64,000 nt of DNA from Microbacterium sp. BR1 (GCF_002812725.1 NZ_NMUN01000010.1:1-64000); one strand, 5' to 3'; positions 17,596-25,824 are shown, counted from the stretch's first letter. Notes: generated by a model not told the origin, from the sequence alone. Numbers and translations are program-made.

Positions 17596-18326
17596 AGCCC
17601 ACCGTCCACCGCGAGTAGATGTCCGGTCACGAATCGCGCATCGGGCGATACGAGATAGGCCACCGCAGCGGCGATGTCGACGGGCTCGGCGAGTCGCCCG
17701 AGCGCACTCATCTTCCGTCGGATCTCGTACCCCTCGTCGTCCACGACCTGCCGGGCTCCGGGCGTCGGCACCGCACCGGGTATGACCCCGTTGACCCGGA
17801 TGCCATCGGCACCGAGCTCGCGCGCGGCCTGCCATGTGAAGCTCGACACCGCGCCCTTGATGGCCGAATAGGCGCTGCTTCCCGGCATGCCGCGCGTGGC
17901 GGCGGGAGACGACATGTTGACCACGACCCCCTCACCGCGCCGCGCCATGATGGGTCGCGCACCCTGGATCGTCCAGAAGGCGGCCTTCAGACCGATGGCG
18001 AACATGCCGTCGAGCGATTCCTCGGTCATCTCGGCGATCGGAGCGTAGTGGACCCACATCGCGTTGTTCACGACGGCGTCGACCCGCCCCAGCCGTTCGT
18101 CCAGACCGGCGAAGAACGCGAGAACCGCCGCACGGTCGGTGACATCGAGCACGACGGCCTCCGCCCCGCCCGGACGCGTCCGGCTCACGAAGGACTCGAT
18201 GCCCTCCGGTTGGCGGTCTACGGCGACGACGTACCATCCGTCAGCGGAGAGTCGTTCTGCGATGGCCTCACCGATTCCACGTCCGGCCCCCGTGACGACG
18301 GCGACCGGGTCCTCGTGCTCGCTCAT
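17592..18326 (-). CDS. SDR family oxidoreductase coupled to P450
   Basis: 244-residue classical SDR. It has TGAGRGIGEA, NNAMW in place of NNAG, a Ser in NMSSPAA, and YSAIK (YxxxK). The ATG at 18326 has GAAGGGAA ~8 nt upstream; the in-frame extension to 18380 runs into the promoter. It is translated just ahead of the P450, so it probably oxidises the alcohol made by the P450 or a related intermediate. Confidence 0.87.
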   Translation of the reverse strand: MSEHEDPVAVVTGAGRGIGEAIAERLSADGWYVVAVDRQPEGIESFVSRTRPGGAEAVVLDVTDRAAVLAFFAGLDERLGRVDAVVNNAMWVHYAPIAEMTEESLDGMFAIGLKAAFWTIQGARPIMARRGEGVVVNMSSPAATRGMPGSSAYSAIKGAVSSFTWQAARELGADGIRVNGVIPGAVPTPGARQVVDDEGYEIRRKMSALGRLAEPVDIAAAVAYLVSPDARFVTGHLLAVDGGL

Positions 18327-18369
18327 CTTGTCGTTCCCTTCGGCTCGCCGCCGAGCGGCTTTATTGAGT

Positions 18370-18399
18370 GTCACCCTCATAATAGATTCTGTGACCCTC
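18370..18399. promoter_or_regulatory. Direct repeats in the TetR/SDR-P450 divergent promoter
   Basis: GTCACCCTC (18370-18378) and GTGACCCTC (18391-18399) are 21 bp apart, two helical turns. They flank TATTAT (minus strand, 18384-18379), a plausible -10 for the SDR-P450 operon. They are candidate operator half-sites for the divergent TetR regulator. Confidence 0.4.
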
Positions 18400-18439
18400 G
18401 CCCGCCAGCCCCCGCAATTGCCCGACGTATGCTGAGCGC

Positions 18440-19018
18440 ATGAGCGGCCGGGCAGTCACGCGTGGCAGACCACGAGCAGGAGACCCCACACAGATCAGCA
18501 GGATCGCGCTCGCCCACATCGGCCGGGACGGGTGGGCCGAGACGACCATGGCTGCGATCGCCGAACGATCCGGAATCAGCGAGCCGACCCTCTTCCGGTA
18601 CTTCCCCACGAAGGCGGACGTCCTGTGGCACGGGATGGACGAGAGCGCCCAGGTCTTTCGCGACCGGTTCGACCAGCGCGACAGCAGGATTGCACTCCCC
18701 CTCGCCGTCGTCGACGCGTATCGCGAGATGCTGCTCTCCGACTCGGAGCGCCTGTCGCTCATCAAGGTTCGCGCGGCGATCATCGCGGCCGATCCCGCCG
18801 CCGCTGAGGCCTCGTGGCGCAAGTTCGAGGAGTGGCGATCGCTCGTGACGGATCTCCTCTCCCAAGCGGGAGAGGGGTCAGCGCTCGAGGTGCGGATCCG
18901 TGGCGCCATGATCTGGGCGGCCCTGTGGTCGGCGCTGACCGCCTGGTCTCTCACCGACGATGCGGACCCTTCGGCACAGGTCGCCACCGCGCGGCGGCTG
19001 CTGACCACCCTCCCCTGA
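18440..19018 (+). CDS. TetR-family transcriptional regulator
   Basis: 192 residues. The N-terminal helix-turn-helix (~37-58) reads TMAAIAERSGISEPTLFRYF; the C-terminal ligand domain is helical and variable. TATGCT at 18428-18433 sits exactly 6 nt before the ATG and there is no Shine-Dalgarno, so the mRNA is probably leaderless. Divergent from the SDR-P450 operon, which it most likely represses until substrate binds. Confidence 0.88.
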   Translation: MSGRAVTRGRPRAGDPTQISRIALAHIGRDGWAETTMAAIAERSGISEPTLFRYFPTKADVLWHGMDESAQVFRDRFDQRDSRIALPLAVVDAYREMLLSDSERLSLIKVRAAIIAADPAAAEASWRKFEEWRSLVTDLLSQAGEGSALEVRIRGAMIWAALWSALTAWSLTDDADPSAQVATARRLLTTLP

Positions 19019-19055
19019 CGCGAGCCACATTCGGGCGGCGGGCTCGGCGTGCCGG

Positions 19056-19916
19056 TCAGGCGGGCGCGGAAGCGTACTCCGCGAGAGGCCGCAGCGGCGG
19101 ACGAGCGGACGGATGCCTCACCGCGTCGGCCCCGACCGCACACGCGGCCGTCAGCGCAACCTCGTCATCCCACCCGGCGTGCAGCGCCAGCGTGAGGGCC
19201 GCGCAGAACGCGTCCCCCGCGCCGACGGAGCTGACGACGTCGACGCGCGGTGAAGGAACCCGCGCCGCCTCGACCCCGTCGCGCCGCAGCGCGGCGCCAT
19301 CCGCGCCATACGTGACCGCGACCGTGCGGGCCGCGGCGAGCTGCGGCAGCAGCGCGTACTCGGACTCGTTCACGATGATGAGGTCGGCCCGCTCCACGAC
19401 CGCATCGGGCAGGGGTGTCGCGGGGGCCGCGTTGACCGCGAAGAAACCGGGCACCGATACGGCGAGCGCCGACACGATCTCGAGCGGGATCTCGAGCTGC
19501 ACCAGCACCGCCTCGCCGGGCTCGAACGAGACCCCCAGCAGCGAAACGTCCGCGTTCGCACCCTGGCAGACCGCTATCTGATTCTCGCCGTGCGCATCGA
19601 CCGTGATGAGCGCGGTGCCGGTCGGTTCGTCCCCGAGCCAGACACCACTGACGTCGACGCCCGAGTCGGCGAGCCCCTCGAGCATCCAGCGTCCGTCGCT
19701 GTCATCGCCGACGCATCCGATCATGCGGACCCTCGCGCCCAGCCGGGCGGCCGCCGCGGCCTGATTCGCGCCCTTGCCTCCGGGCTCGCGGGTGAGCGTG
19801 CCGCCGAGCACGGTTTCGCCCGGACCGGGCAGGCGCGGCACACTCGCGGTCAGGTCGACATTCATGCTGCCGACGACGACAAGGGGCGGAAGTGGGGGCA
19901 GAGCCATACCCGCCAT
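19056..19916 (-). CDS. rbsK: Ribokinase (PfkB family)
   Basis: Phosphorylates D-ribose to ribose 5-phosphate. 286 residues. N-terminal VVVGSMNVDLTASVPRLPGPGET and GGKGANQA substrate motifs; C-terminal SSVGAGDAFCAAL holds the anion hole and catalytic Asp. ATG 19916 or 19907 are both possible; the frame upstream to 20009 is unlikely coding. Divergent from a nucleoside hydrolase, so ribose released from nucleosides is probably its substrate. Confidence 0.88.
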   Translation of the reverse strand: MAGMALPPLPPLVVVGSMNVDLTASVPRLPGPGETVLGGTLTREPGGKGANQAAAAARLGARVRMIGCVGDDSDGRWMLEGLADSGVDVSGVWLGDEPTGTALITVDAHGENQIAVCQGANADVSLLGVSFEPGEAVLVQLEIPLEIVSALAVSVPGFFAVNAAPATPLPDAVVERADLIIVNESEYALLPQLAAARTVAVTYGADGAALRRDGVEAARVPSPRVDVVSSVGAGDAFCAALTLALHAGWDDEVALTAACAVGADAVRHPSARPPLRPLAEYASAPA

Positions 19917-19994
19917 TCCATCACCCCGCGCGGCTCGCATCGCCCGTTCCCCGGCCGCGTTTTGCTGACGCCTCCCTCCGCGGGGTATAACGCA

Positions 19995-20999
19995 GTGAGC
20001 CCTCGGCACCGCAAGGAGATCATCATCGCCGCAACCCCGCGCCCGCTATACCTGGACTGCGACCCGGGCGTCGATGACGCCGTCGCCCTGGGATACCTGC
20101 TCGCCTCCCCCGCGGTCAGGCTCGTGGGGATCGGCACCGTGAGCGGCAACCTGGCCTCGGCCCCGGCCGCCCGCAACACGCTCGACCTGCTCGATCTCGC
20201 GGGCCGGCCGGATGTGCCCGTCGCGATCGGCGCCCACGACCACCTGAGCCACGGCTTCGGCGGCGGCGCCCCGCACGTGCACGGCGACAACGGAATCGGG
20301 GATGTCGAGCTGCCGCGCAGCGCCCGCGAGCCGCGCGAGGGACACGCCGTCGACCTACTGCTCGAACTGTCGCACGAGTATGCGGGCGATCTCGAGATCG
20401 TCGCGATCGGCCCCCTCACGAACCTCGCGCTGGCCCTGCGGGCCGACCCGACCCTGACCGAACGCATCCGATCCGTGACGATCATGGGTGGCGCGGGGGT
20501 CGCGGCGGGCAACATCACCGCTGTCGCCGAGGCCAACATCGCCAATGACCCCGAGGCTGCGGCCGCGGTGCTGGCCGCGGACTGGGACCTCACCCTGGTC
20601 CCGCTCGACGTGACGATGGAGCACACCCTCGAAGAGGCCGACCGCGAAGCCCTGCTGGCAGCCAGTGCACCGCTTCCACGGGCACTCGGCCACATCCTCG
20701 ACCACTACTTCGACTTCTACGAGCCCACCTACGGGCGACGGATGTGCGCCCTGCACGACCCGCTCGCTGCCGCCCTCGCGGTGGGTGATGTGACGGCGAC
20801 GCGCGCACCGCTCGTGCCGATCACGGTCGACACGAGCGACGGTCCGGGGCGCGGACAGACGATCGCCGACCTGCGCAATCAGCGCCTGGGCGACCTGCAC
20901 CATCACGGTCACCGCACGCGTTTCGTGCGCGAGATCGACCGGCCGCTGGGACCGCATCTGGTCGAGGTCCTGACGGGCATGGCGACTCCCCCGGCCTGA
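19995..20999 (+). CDS. Nucleoside hydrolase (inosine/uridine-preferring type)
   Basis: Cleaves the N-glycosidic bond of ribonucleosides, feeding ribose to the adjacent ribokinase. The calcium site is in DCDPGVDDAVAL, followed by GGAPHVHGDNG, the ANIANDPEAA region and a CALHDPLAAAL His/Asp motif. The start is uncertain. GTG 19995 gives 334 residues. However AAGGAG at 20013-20018 is ideally spaced for ATC at 20025, which would give the more typical beginning MAATPRPLYLDCDPG (324 residues). There is no ATG, GTG or TTG at that place. Confidence 0.88.
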   Translation: MSPRHRKEIIIAATPRPLYLDCDPGVDDAVALGYLLASPAVRLVGIGTVSGNLASAPAARNTLDLLDLAGRPDVPVAIGAHDHLSHGFGGGAPHVHGDNGIGDVELPRSAREPREGHAVDLLLELSHEYAGDLEIVAIGPLTNLALALRADPTLTERIRSVTIMGGAGVAAGNITAVAEANIANDPEAAAAVLAADWDLTLVPLDVTMEHTLEEADREALLAASAPLPRALGHILDHYFDFYEPTYGRRMCALHDPLAAALAVGDVTATRAPLVPITVDTSDGPGRGQTIADLRNQRLGDLHHHGHRTRFVREIDRPLGPHLVEVLTGMATPPA

Positions 21000-21026
21000 C
21001 CGCCGCGCCGGACCCGCACACGCACC

Positions 21027-21905
21027 TCACCCGACCGGCTGCGCCGCCGCACCCGCCGCGCGACCGCTCGCACGCACCGCGCCGATGCTCGCCACGATCA
21101 CGAGCGCGATACCCGTCAGCTCGACGAGCGTCAGGAACTGCCCGAGCAGGATCCACCCGGCGAGCGTCGCGGTGGCCGGTGCCAGACTCATCAGAACGGC
21201 GAACCCGGATGCCGGCAACCTTCGCAATGCGGTCAGCTCGAGCGCATACGGAATCGCCGACGACAGCACCGCGACAGCGGCGCCGAGGCCCAGGGTCACC
21301 GGGTTCAGCAGCGCGGCACCGGCATCCGCGATTCCGAGCGGAAGTGCGACGGCCGCGCCGATGGCCATCGCGATCGCCAGCCCGTCGAGTTGCGAGAACT
21401 CTCGTCCGACCCGCGCAGACGAGAGGATGTACGCCGCCCAGCACGCGGCCGCGGCGAGCGCGAACAGCACTCCCACCAGATCGAGGTCGTCCCATCCGCC
21501 ACCCGCCAGCAGCACGACGCCCGCGAACGCCAGCACGGCCCAGAGCCAGGCGGACAGACGACGCGCCACGATGACCGACAGGGTCAGCGGACCGAGCACC
21601 TCGATCGTCACGGTGACCCCGAGCGGGAGCCGCTCGAGCGCCAGGTAGAAGAACCCGTTCATCAGCGCGAGCACCAGCCCGAACACCACGACGGCTCGCC
21701 AGGCACCAGCGCTGCGTCCGCGGACGGTCGGCCGCGCGATCACCCACAAGAGCAGGGCCGAGAACACCAGTCGCAGCATCACCATGCCGAGTGGGCCCGT
21801 CGCCGGGAACAACAACACGGCGAGCGAAGCGCCGACCTCTTGGCAGACCAGCCCGCCGATGACGAGCGCCACGGCCCCGGAGCGGCCGGGGGGCGCTGGG
21901 GTCAC
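21027..21905 (-). CDS. EamA/RhtA-type DMT-family exporter
   Basis: 292 residues with about ten hydrophobic membrane segments in two EamA repeats. The second repeat carries the typical SSAIPYALELTALRRLP helix. RhtA-type members export amino acids such as threonine or homoserine. GTG 21905 overlaps the upstream lipoprotein stop (GTGA), so the two are co-translated. The transported substrate cannot be read from sequence. Confidence 0.85.
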   Translation of the reverse strand: MTPAPPGRSGAVALVIGGLVCQEVGASLAVLLFPATGPLGMVMLRLVFSALLLWVIARPTVRGRSAGAWRAVVVFGLVLALMNGFFYLALERLPLGVTVTIEVLGPLTLSVIVARRLSAWLWAVLAFAGVVLLAGGGWDDLDLVGVLFALAAAACWAAYILSSARVGREFSQLDGLAIAMAIGAAVALPLGIADAGAALLNPVTLGLGAAVAVLSSAIPYALELTALRRLPASGFAVLMSLAPATATLAGWILLGQFLTLVELTGIALVIVASIGAVRASGRAAGAAAQPVG

Positions 21906-23164
21906 CGGCAGATGTTCGTCTGGTTGATCGCGTCGTGGTACTGCTGCGCGGTCCACGGCAACCCGAACTCGGGTGCCGTCGCGCCGGAAGCGGCCGGGGC
22001 CTTCGATGCGATCGCGGCGAGCTCGAACGCGAGGTCACCGATCACCTGTGCGGAGGCGGTCGAATTGTTCAGCACGACGACGACGGTCATTCCCGTCGCG
22101 GGATCCGCGAACGCCGCCGTCAGGTAACCGGGCATCCCGCCGTACTGGCCGATCAGCGAACCCGCCTGGAGTGCTCCGCCCGTCGCGGTGAACCACGCCG
22201 GCGCACCCGCGAAGACGGGCAGCGGCGCAGACCAGCGACCCTCGCCCGACTTCGGGGCGAGGGCTCCGACGGCCGTGGCCTGCACGTAGCGCCCGAGGTC
22301 GGTCACGGTCGAAACGACACCCGAATCCGTGAAGCCCACGGATGCCGAGACGGTCGACACATCCACCGGGGCGTCACACGCGAGCGATCCGTCGGCGTTC
22401 GACAGGATGCGATACCCGCGCAGGGGGTCGGTTCCGGGCAGCGCCGGGCGGACGCCCGGGAGCGTGGTGTCGTCGAGAGCGAGGGGCCGGAAGACGTAGC
22501 GGTCGAACAGCGCGGCGGCCGTCTCACCCGACGCGCGCTCCAGCGCAAGACCGAGCAGCACGTACCCGGAATCCGACTCGCGGTACTCGGTGCCGACCGC
22601 GGAACGCGGCTGACCGATGCCGAACGAGGCGATCTCGAGCGGATGCCACACCCGCTGCGGATTCGTGATCCACGACTCGCCGACGATGGGTTGGTACGCG
22701 CCGATACCGCCCGTGCCGTTGCACAGGTCCAGCAGGGTCACGGCCTCGAGGGACGGCACTCCCTGTACGTGGTCGACGATCGAATCGTCGAGTTCGACCA
22801 GCCCGTCATCGACCATGCCGTAGAGCACGTCGCACGTCATCATGCGGGTCACGTCGCCGGCGCGGAAGGTCATGTCGGACGTCAGCGCGGATCCCGTCGC
22901 ATCCGTCCCGATCGCCGAAACCCAGCTGCCGCTCCACGGTGACCACACACCGGCGATGGCACCGGTGGACGCGGTCGCCGCCATCGCGCTGCGCACGGCT
23001 TCGTCGAGCTGGGTCGTCACATCGTCCGGAAGCGCGGCCTCCGCCTGTGTCGGCAGCTCGACGTCCCGCGGCCCGTCGGCGGCACATCCCGCGGCGACCA
23101 GCGTCACGGCCAACAGTGCGGCTGCCGCTCCGAGCGCACGTCGGCGCATCGATCGTGCGGCCAT
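21902..23164 (-). CDS. Beta-lactamase-fold lipoprotein with degenerate active site
   Basis: 420 residues with lipoprotein signal (lipobox VAAGC, Cys27). The overall layout is that of serine beta-lactamase/DD-peptidase-like proteins: MTFRAGDVTRMMTCDVLYGMVDDG corresponds to the SxxK helix, YRESDSGYVLLGLALE to the YxN block and GQYGGMPGY to the third motif. But SxxK reads D104-V-T-R107, the HTSG segment reads CNGTGG, and the Tyr-Ser-Asn block reads YRES. The nucleophile and general base are absent, so this is probably a surface binding or scaffolding pseudoenzyme. ATG 23164 has GGAGG 5 nt upstream (GTG at 23170 is too close to it). Confidence 0.85.
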   Translation of the reverse strand: MAARSMRRRALGAAAALLAVTLVAAGCAADGPRDVELPTQAEAALPDDVTTQLDEAVRSAMAATASTGAIAGVWSPWSGSWVSAIGTDATGSALTSDMTFRAGDVTRMMTCDVLYGMVDDGLVELDDSIVDHVQGVPSLEAVTLLDLCNGTGGIGAYQPIVGESWITNPQRVWHPLEIASFGIGQPRSAVGTEYRESDSGYVLLGLALERASGETAAALFDRYVFRPLALDDTTLPGVRPALPGTDPLRGYRILSNADGSLACDAPVDVSTVSASVGFTDSGVVSTVTDLGRYVQATAVGALAPKSGEGRWSAPLPVFAGAPAWFTATGGALQAGSLIGQYGGMPGYLTAAFADPATGMTVVVVLNNSTASAQVIGDLAFELAAIASKAPAASGATAPEFGLPWTAQQYHDAINQTNICR

Positions 23165-23245
23165 GCTCACCTCCGGCGTCGTCTTCAGAAGTTTATGGGT
23201 TCGATGTCACGGTTCCATCACGCCCGGCCGTCCTAAGCTGTGCAG

Positions 23246-23554
23246 ATGCCGCATGCTTTCGACGCCGACACCGTTACGGCGGTGCTCCGCCACATGAACA
23301 GCGACCACACGGACGACAACCTGCTGATCGCCCGTGCGTTCGGTCACCCGTCCGCGGTCGGGTCGGTCATGATCGGGTTCGACGGAGACGGTGCCGACTG
23401 GGACGTGACGGATGCCGCGGGCACCTCTTCCCCCTTGCGTGTGCCCTGGCCGGGCGCTCCGATCAGCGAACGGTCCGAGGTGCGCCGCGAGGTCGTCGCC
23501 CTGTACGACGCGGCCTGCGCCGAGCTCGGAGTCGATCCCCGCCCGCACGCCTGA
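23246..23554 (+). CDS. DUF2470 domain protein
   Basis: 102 residues with the DUF2470 signature VLRHMNSDHTDDNLLIARAF. This domain occurs alone or at the end of HugZ-type heme-utilisation proteins. TAAGCT at 23234-23239 lies exactly 6 nt before the ATG, so probably leaderless. It directly precedes heme oxygenase (43 nt gap), supporting a role in heme-iron use. Confidence 0.85.
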   Translation: MPHAFDADTVTAVLRHMNSDHTDDNLLIARAFGHPSAVGSVMIGFDGDGADWDVTDAAGTSSPLRVPWPGAPISERSEVRREVVALYDAACAELGVDPRPHA

Positions 23555-23559
23555 AAATC

Positions 23560-23577
23560 ACTTAGGGCATCCTAAGT
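23560..23577. promoter_or_regulatory. Palindromic DtxR/IdeR-like iron box of heme oxygenase
   Basis: ACTTAGGGCATCCTAAGT is a perfect 7-bp inverted repeat (ACTTAGG/CCTAAGT) around GCAT and resembles DtxR/IdeR operators built on TTAGG/CCTAA. It overlaps the expected -35 region of the leaderless hmuO promoter (-10 TATGCT at 23586-23591). This suggests repression when iron is plentiful. Confidence 0.65.
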
Positions 23578-23597
23578 CGGACCGCTATGCTGTCTGC

Positions 23598-24254
23598 ATG
23601 TCGAACGTCATCCCGTTCTCAACCCTGCTCCGTCAGCGCTCGAGCGGAGCCCACTCGGCGAGCGAGGGCGAGGGCTTCATGTCCGGCCTGCTCAAGGGCG
23701 AGGGCACGCGAGATGACTACGTCTCGCTCGTCACCCAGCACTACTTCATCTACCGGGCTCTCGAGGCCGCCGCGGATCGGATGTCGACGGACCCGGTGGC
23801 GGCACCCTTCATCACCGACCGGCTGACGCGCCTGCCCGCCCTCGAGGCCGATCTGGAGTTTCTGATCGGACCCGACTGGGCCGACAGCATCCGCCCCCTC
23901 CCCACGACCGAGCGATACGTGGCGCGTATCGAGGAGGTCGGATCGACCTGGCCCGGCGGCTTCATCGCGCACCACTACACCCGCTACCTCGGCGACCTCT
24001 CGGGCGGCCTCTTCATCGGGCGCGTCATGCAGCGGCGCTTCGGCTTCGAGACCAACGGCGTCGGCTTCTATGTCTTCGACGACATCGCGGACCCGCGGGC
24101 CTTCAAAGACGTCTACCGCGAGCAGCTGGATGCCGTGCCGTGGGACGACGACGAACGCGAGCGGGTCGTCGACGAGGTGCTGCGGGCATATCAGTTCAAC
24201 ACCGAACTGTTCCAGGACCTCGAGCGTGCGCGCACCGAGGCATCCGTCGCCTGA
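23598..24254 (+). CDS. hmuO: Biliverdin-producing heme oxygenase
   Basis: 218 residues, normal for bacterial heme oxygenase. It opens heme to biliverdin, CO and iron. The proximal heme ligand is likely His19 in SSGAHSASEGEGFM, and the distal-helix motif GDLSGG lies at ~132-137. Cytoplasmic. The start is fixed by TATGCT 6 nt upstream with no Shine-Dalgarno (leaderless). A perfect iron-box palindrome sits just upstream. The last codons (EASVA, stop) lie inside the first unit of a 16-bp tandem repeat, so the C-terminus is subject to repeat-length change. Confidence 0.92.
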   Translation: MSNVIPFSTLLRQRSSGAHSASEGEGFMSGLLKGEGTRDDYVSLVTQHYFIYRALEAAADRMSTDPVAAPFITDRLTRLPALEADLEFLIGPDWADSIRPLPTTERYVARIEEVGSTWPGGFIAHHYTRYLGDLSGGLFIGRVMQRRFGFETNGVGFYVFDDIADPRAFKDVYREQLDAVPWDDDERERVVDEVLRAYQFNTELFQDLERARTEASVA

Positions 24255-24357
24255 GGCATCCGTCGCCTGAGGCATCCGTCGCCTGAGGCATCCGTCGCCT
24301 GAGGAAGCCGTCGCCTGAGGAAGCCATCGCCTGAGGAAGCCGTCGCCTGAGGAAGCC
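24237..24357 (+). repeat. 16-bp tandem repeat, 7 full copies plus a partial
   Basis: Four copies of GAGGCATCCGTCGCCT (24237-24300), then three of GAGGAAGCC(G/A)TCGCCT (24301-24348), then a partial copy. Each first-type unit can fold as AGGC-loop-GCCT. The array covers the hmuO stop codon and fills most of the gap before the convergent helicase gene. Confidence 0.95.
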
Positions 24358-24374
24358 CCGGATCGAGGGATACC

Positions 24375-25745
24375 TCAGCGTCGAACCGACCGCATGAAGC
24401 GCTCGACGTCGGGATCGACGCGGATGTCGCTCGGCCGGAGCGGCCGCGACAGATAGAGCCCCTCGAGCGACGTCAGCCGACTGAGCGCGACATAGGTCTG
24501 TCCCGGGGCGAACGCACCCTGGCCCAGGTCGATCACGGCCCGGTCGTACGTCTTGCCCTGCGACTTGTGGATCGTGACGGCCCAAGCCAGGCGCAGGGGG
24601 AACTGGTGGAACTCGGCGACGATCTCGCGTGAGATGCGCTTGGTCAGCGGCGAGTAGCTGTAGCGGTACTTCTCCCACACCGCGGGTTCGACGTCGTGCT
24701 CGCGGCCGTCGACGTCGACCCGCACCGTTCCGCCCGTGATCCGCGTCACCGTGCCGATCGTGCCGTTCACCCAGCGAGGAGCCTCGCCGAACGACGCGGT
24801 GTCGTTGCGCAGGAACATGACCTGCGCACCCACCTTGATCTGCAGTTCGACGTCGGCCGGGTACGCGCCCTCGCCCCGACCGAAATCGCCGGCGATCTCG
24901 GCCATCGCGGTCTGGGACCGGCCGGGCAGCGCCTCGAGGTGCTTGCGATTGATGGCCGCCACGCGATCGTTCCGCGTCGCGAGCGTGATCGTGGGGGCTT
25001 CGGATGCCTCGGGCGCCGGCGGCGTGCGTGCGCCCACGTCGTTGAGCACACCCGCGATATCTGCCGTCACGCGCCCGTAGCGCACCGCATTCAGCATCGC
25101 CTTGAACGCGGCGTCGGACTGGCGGTGGATGTCGACGAGCTCGTGCACGCCCAGTTCTGCGCCGTAGCGACCGAGGTCGCCGAATCCCGCGAGCGCCGTC
25201 CCCGCCCCTGCCCCGGCATCCGCGCCGGCCCAGACGTGAGCGTCGAAGAACCAGAACGAGCGGTAGTGGTCGCGGATGTAGGCGAGCTCATCACCCCGGG
25301 GCGGCACGGGGGCGAGCTGGTACGGGTCGCCGAACATCACGACCTGCACGCCCCCGAATGGCTCGGCGCGCCGGGCGCGGGCCTGCCGCAGCGAGCGGTC
25401 GATCCCATCCATGACATCCGCGTTGACCATCGAGATCTCGTCGATCACGAGGGTGTCGATCGCGCCCAGGATCTTGCGCGTGGCCTCGGGCTGGTCGAGA
25501 TCCTGATCGGCGATCAACCCGATCGGAAGCCGGAAAAGCGAGTGGATCGTCTGGCCCTCGACGTTCAGCGCCGCAACCCCGGTGGGGGCACAGACGGCGA
25601 TCTGCTTCGCCGTGTTCGCCGCGAAGTGCTGCAGCAGGGTGGATTTCCCGGTGCCCGCCCTGCCGGTGACGAAGACGTGGTCGTTCGTGTCCTCGATGCG
25701 CCGAAACAGCGCCTCCTGTTCCGAGGACAGGGGCGGCGTGGTCAC
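24375..25745 (-). CDS. Pif1/RecD-like SF1B DNA helicase
   Basis: 456 residues. Walker A GRAGTGKST at ~28-36, Walker B LVIDEISMVNADV, GDPYQLAPV (motif III), and the C-terminal AWAVTIHKSQGKTYD and VALSRLTSLEGL motifs of the Pif1/RecD group. It probably acts as a 5'-3' helicase in replication or repair. The protein has no extra nuclease domain. Convergent with heme oxygenase. Confidence 0.88.
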   Translation of the reverse strand: MTTPPLSSEQEALFRRIEDTNDHVFVTGRAGTGKSTLLQHFAANTAKQIAVCAPTGVAALNVEGQTIHSLFRLPIGLIADQDLDQPEATRKILGAIDTLVIDEISMVNADVMDGIDRSLRQARARRAEPFGGVQVVMFGDPYQLAPVPPRGDELAYIRDHYRSFWFFDAHVWAGADAGAGAGTALAGFGDLGRYGAELGVHELVDIHRQSDAAFKAMLNAVRYGRVTADIAGVLNDVGARTPPAPEASEAPTITLATRNDRVAAINRKHLEALPGRSQTAMAEIAGDFGRGEGAYPADVELQIKVGAQVMFLRNDTASFGEAPRWVNGTIGTVTRITGGTVRVDVDGREHDVEPAVWEKYRYSYSPLTKRISREIVAEFHQFPLRLAWAVTIHKSQGKTYDRAVIDLGQGAFAPGQTYVALSRLTSLEGLYLSRPLRPSDIRVDPDVERFMRSVRR

Positions 25746-25824
25746 TGCATCATGCTATTCCGACCGCGGCGCTCCCCCGCCCGCCCCGACCGGAGTCGGT
25801 GAGACCGCCGCATAAACTGGCCAG

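Noticed and set aside
24237..24357. Repeat array as a possible CRISPR
   Set aside because: Units are contiguous with no unique spacers and only 16 bp long; no cas genes nearby.
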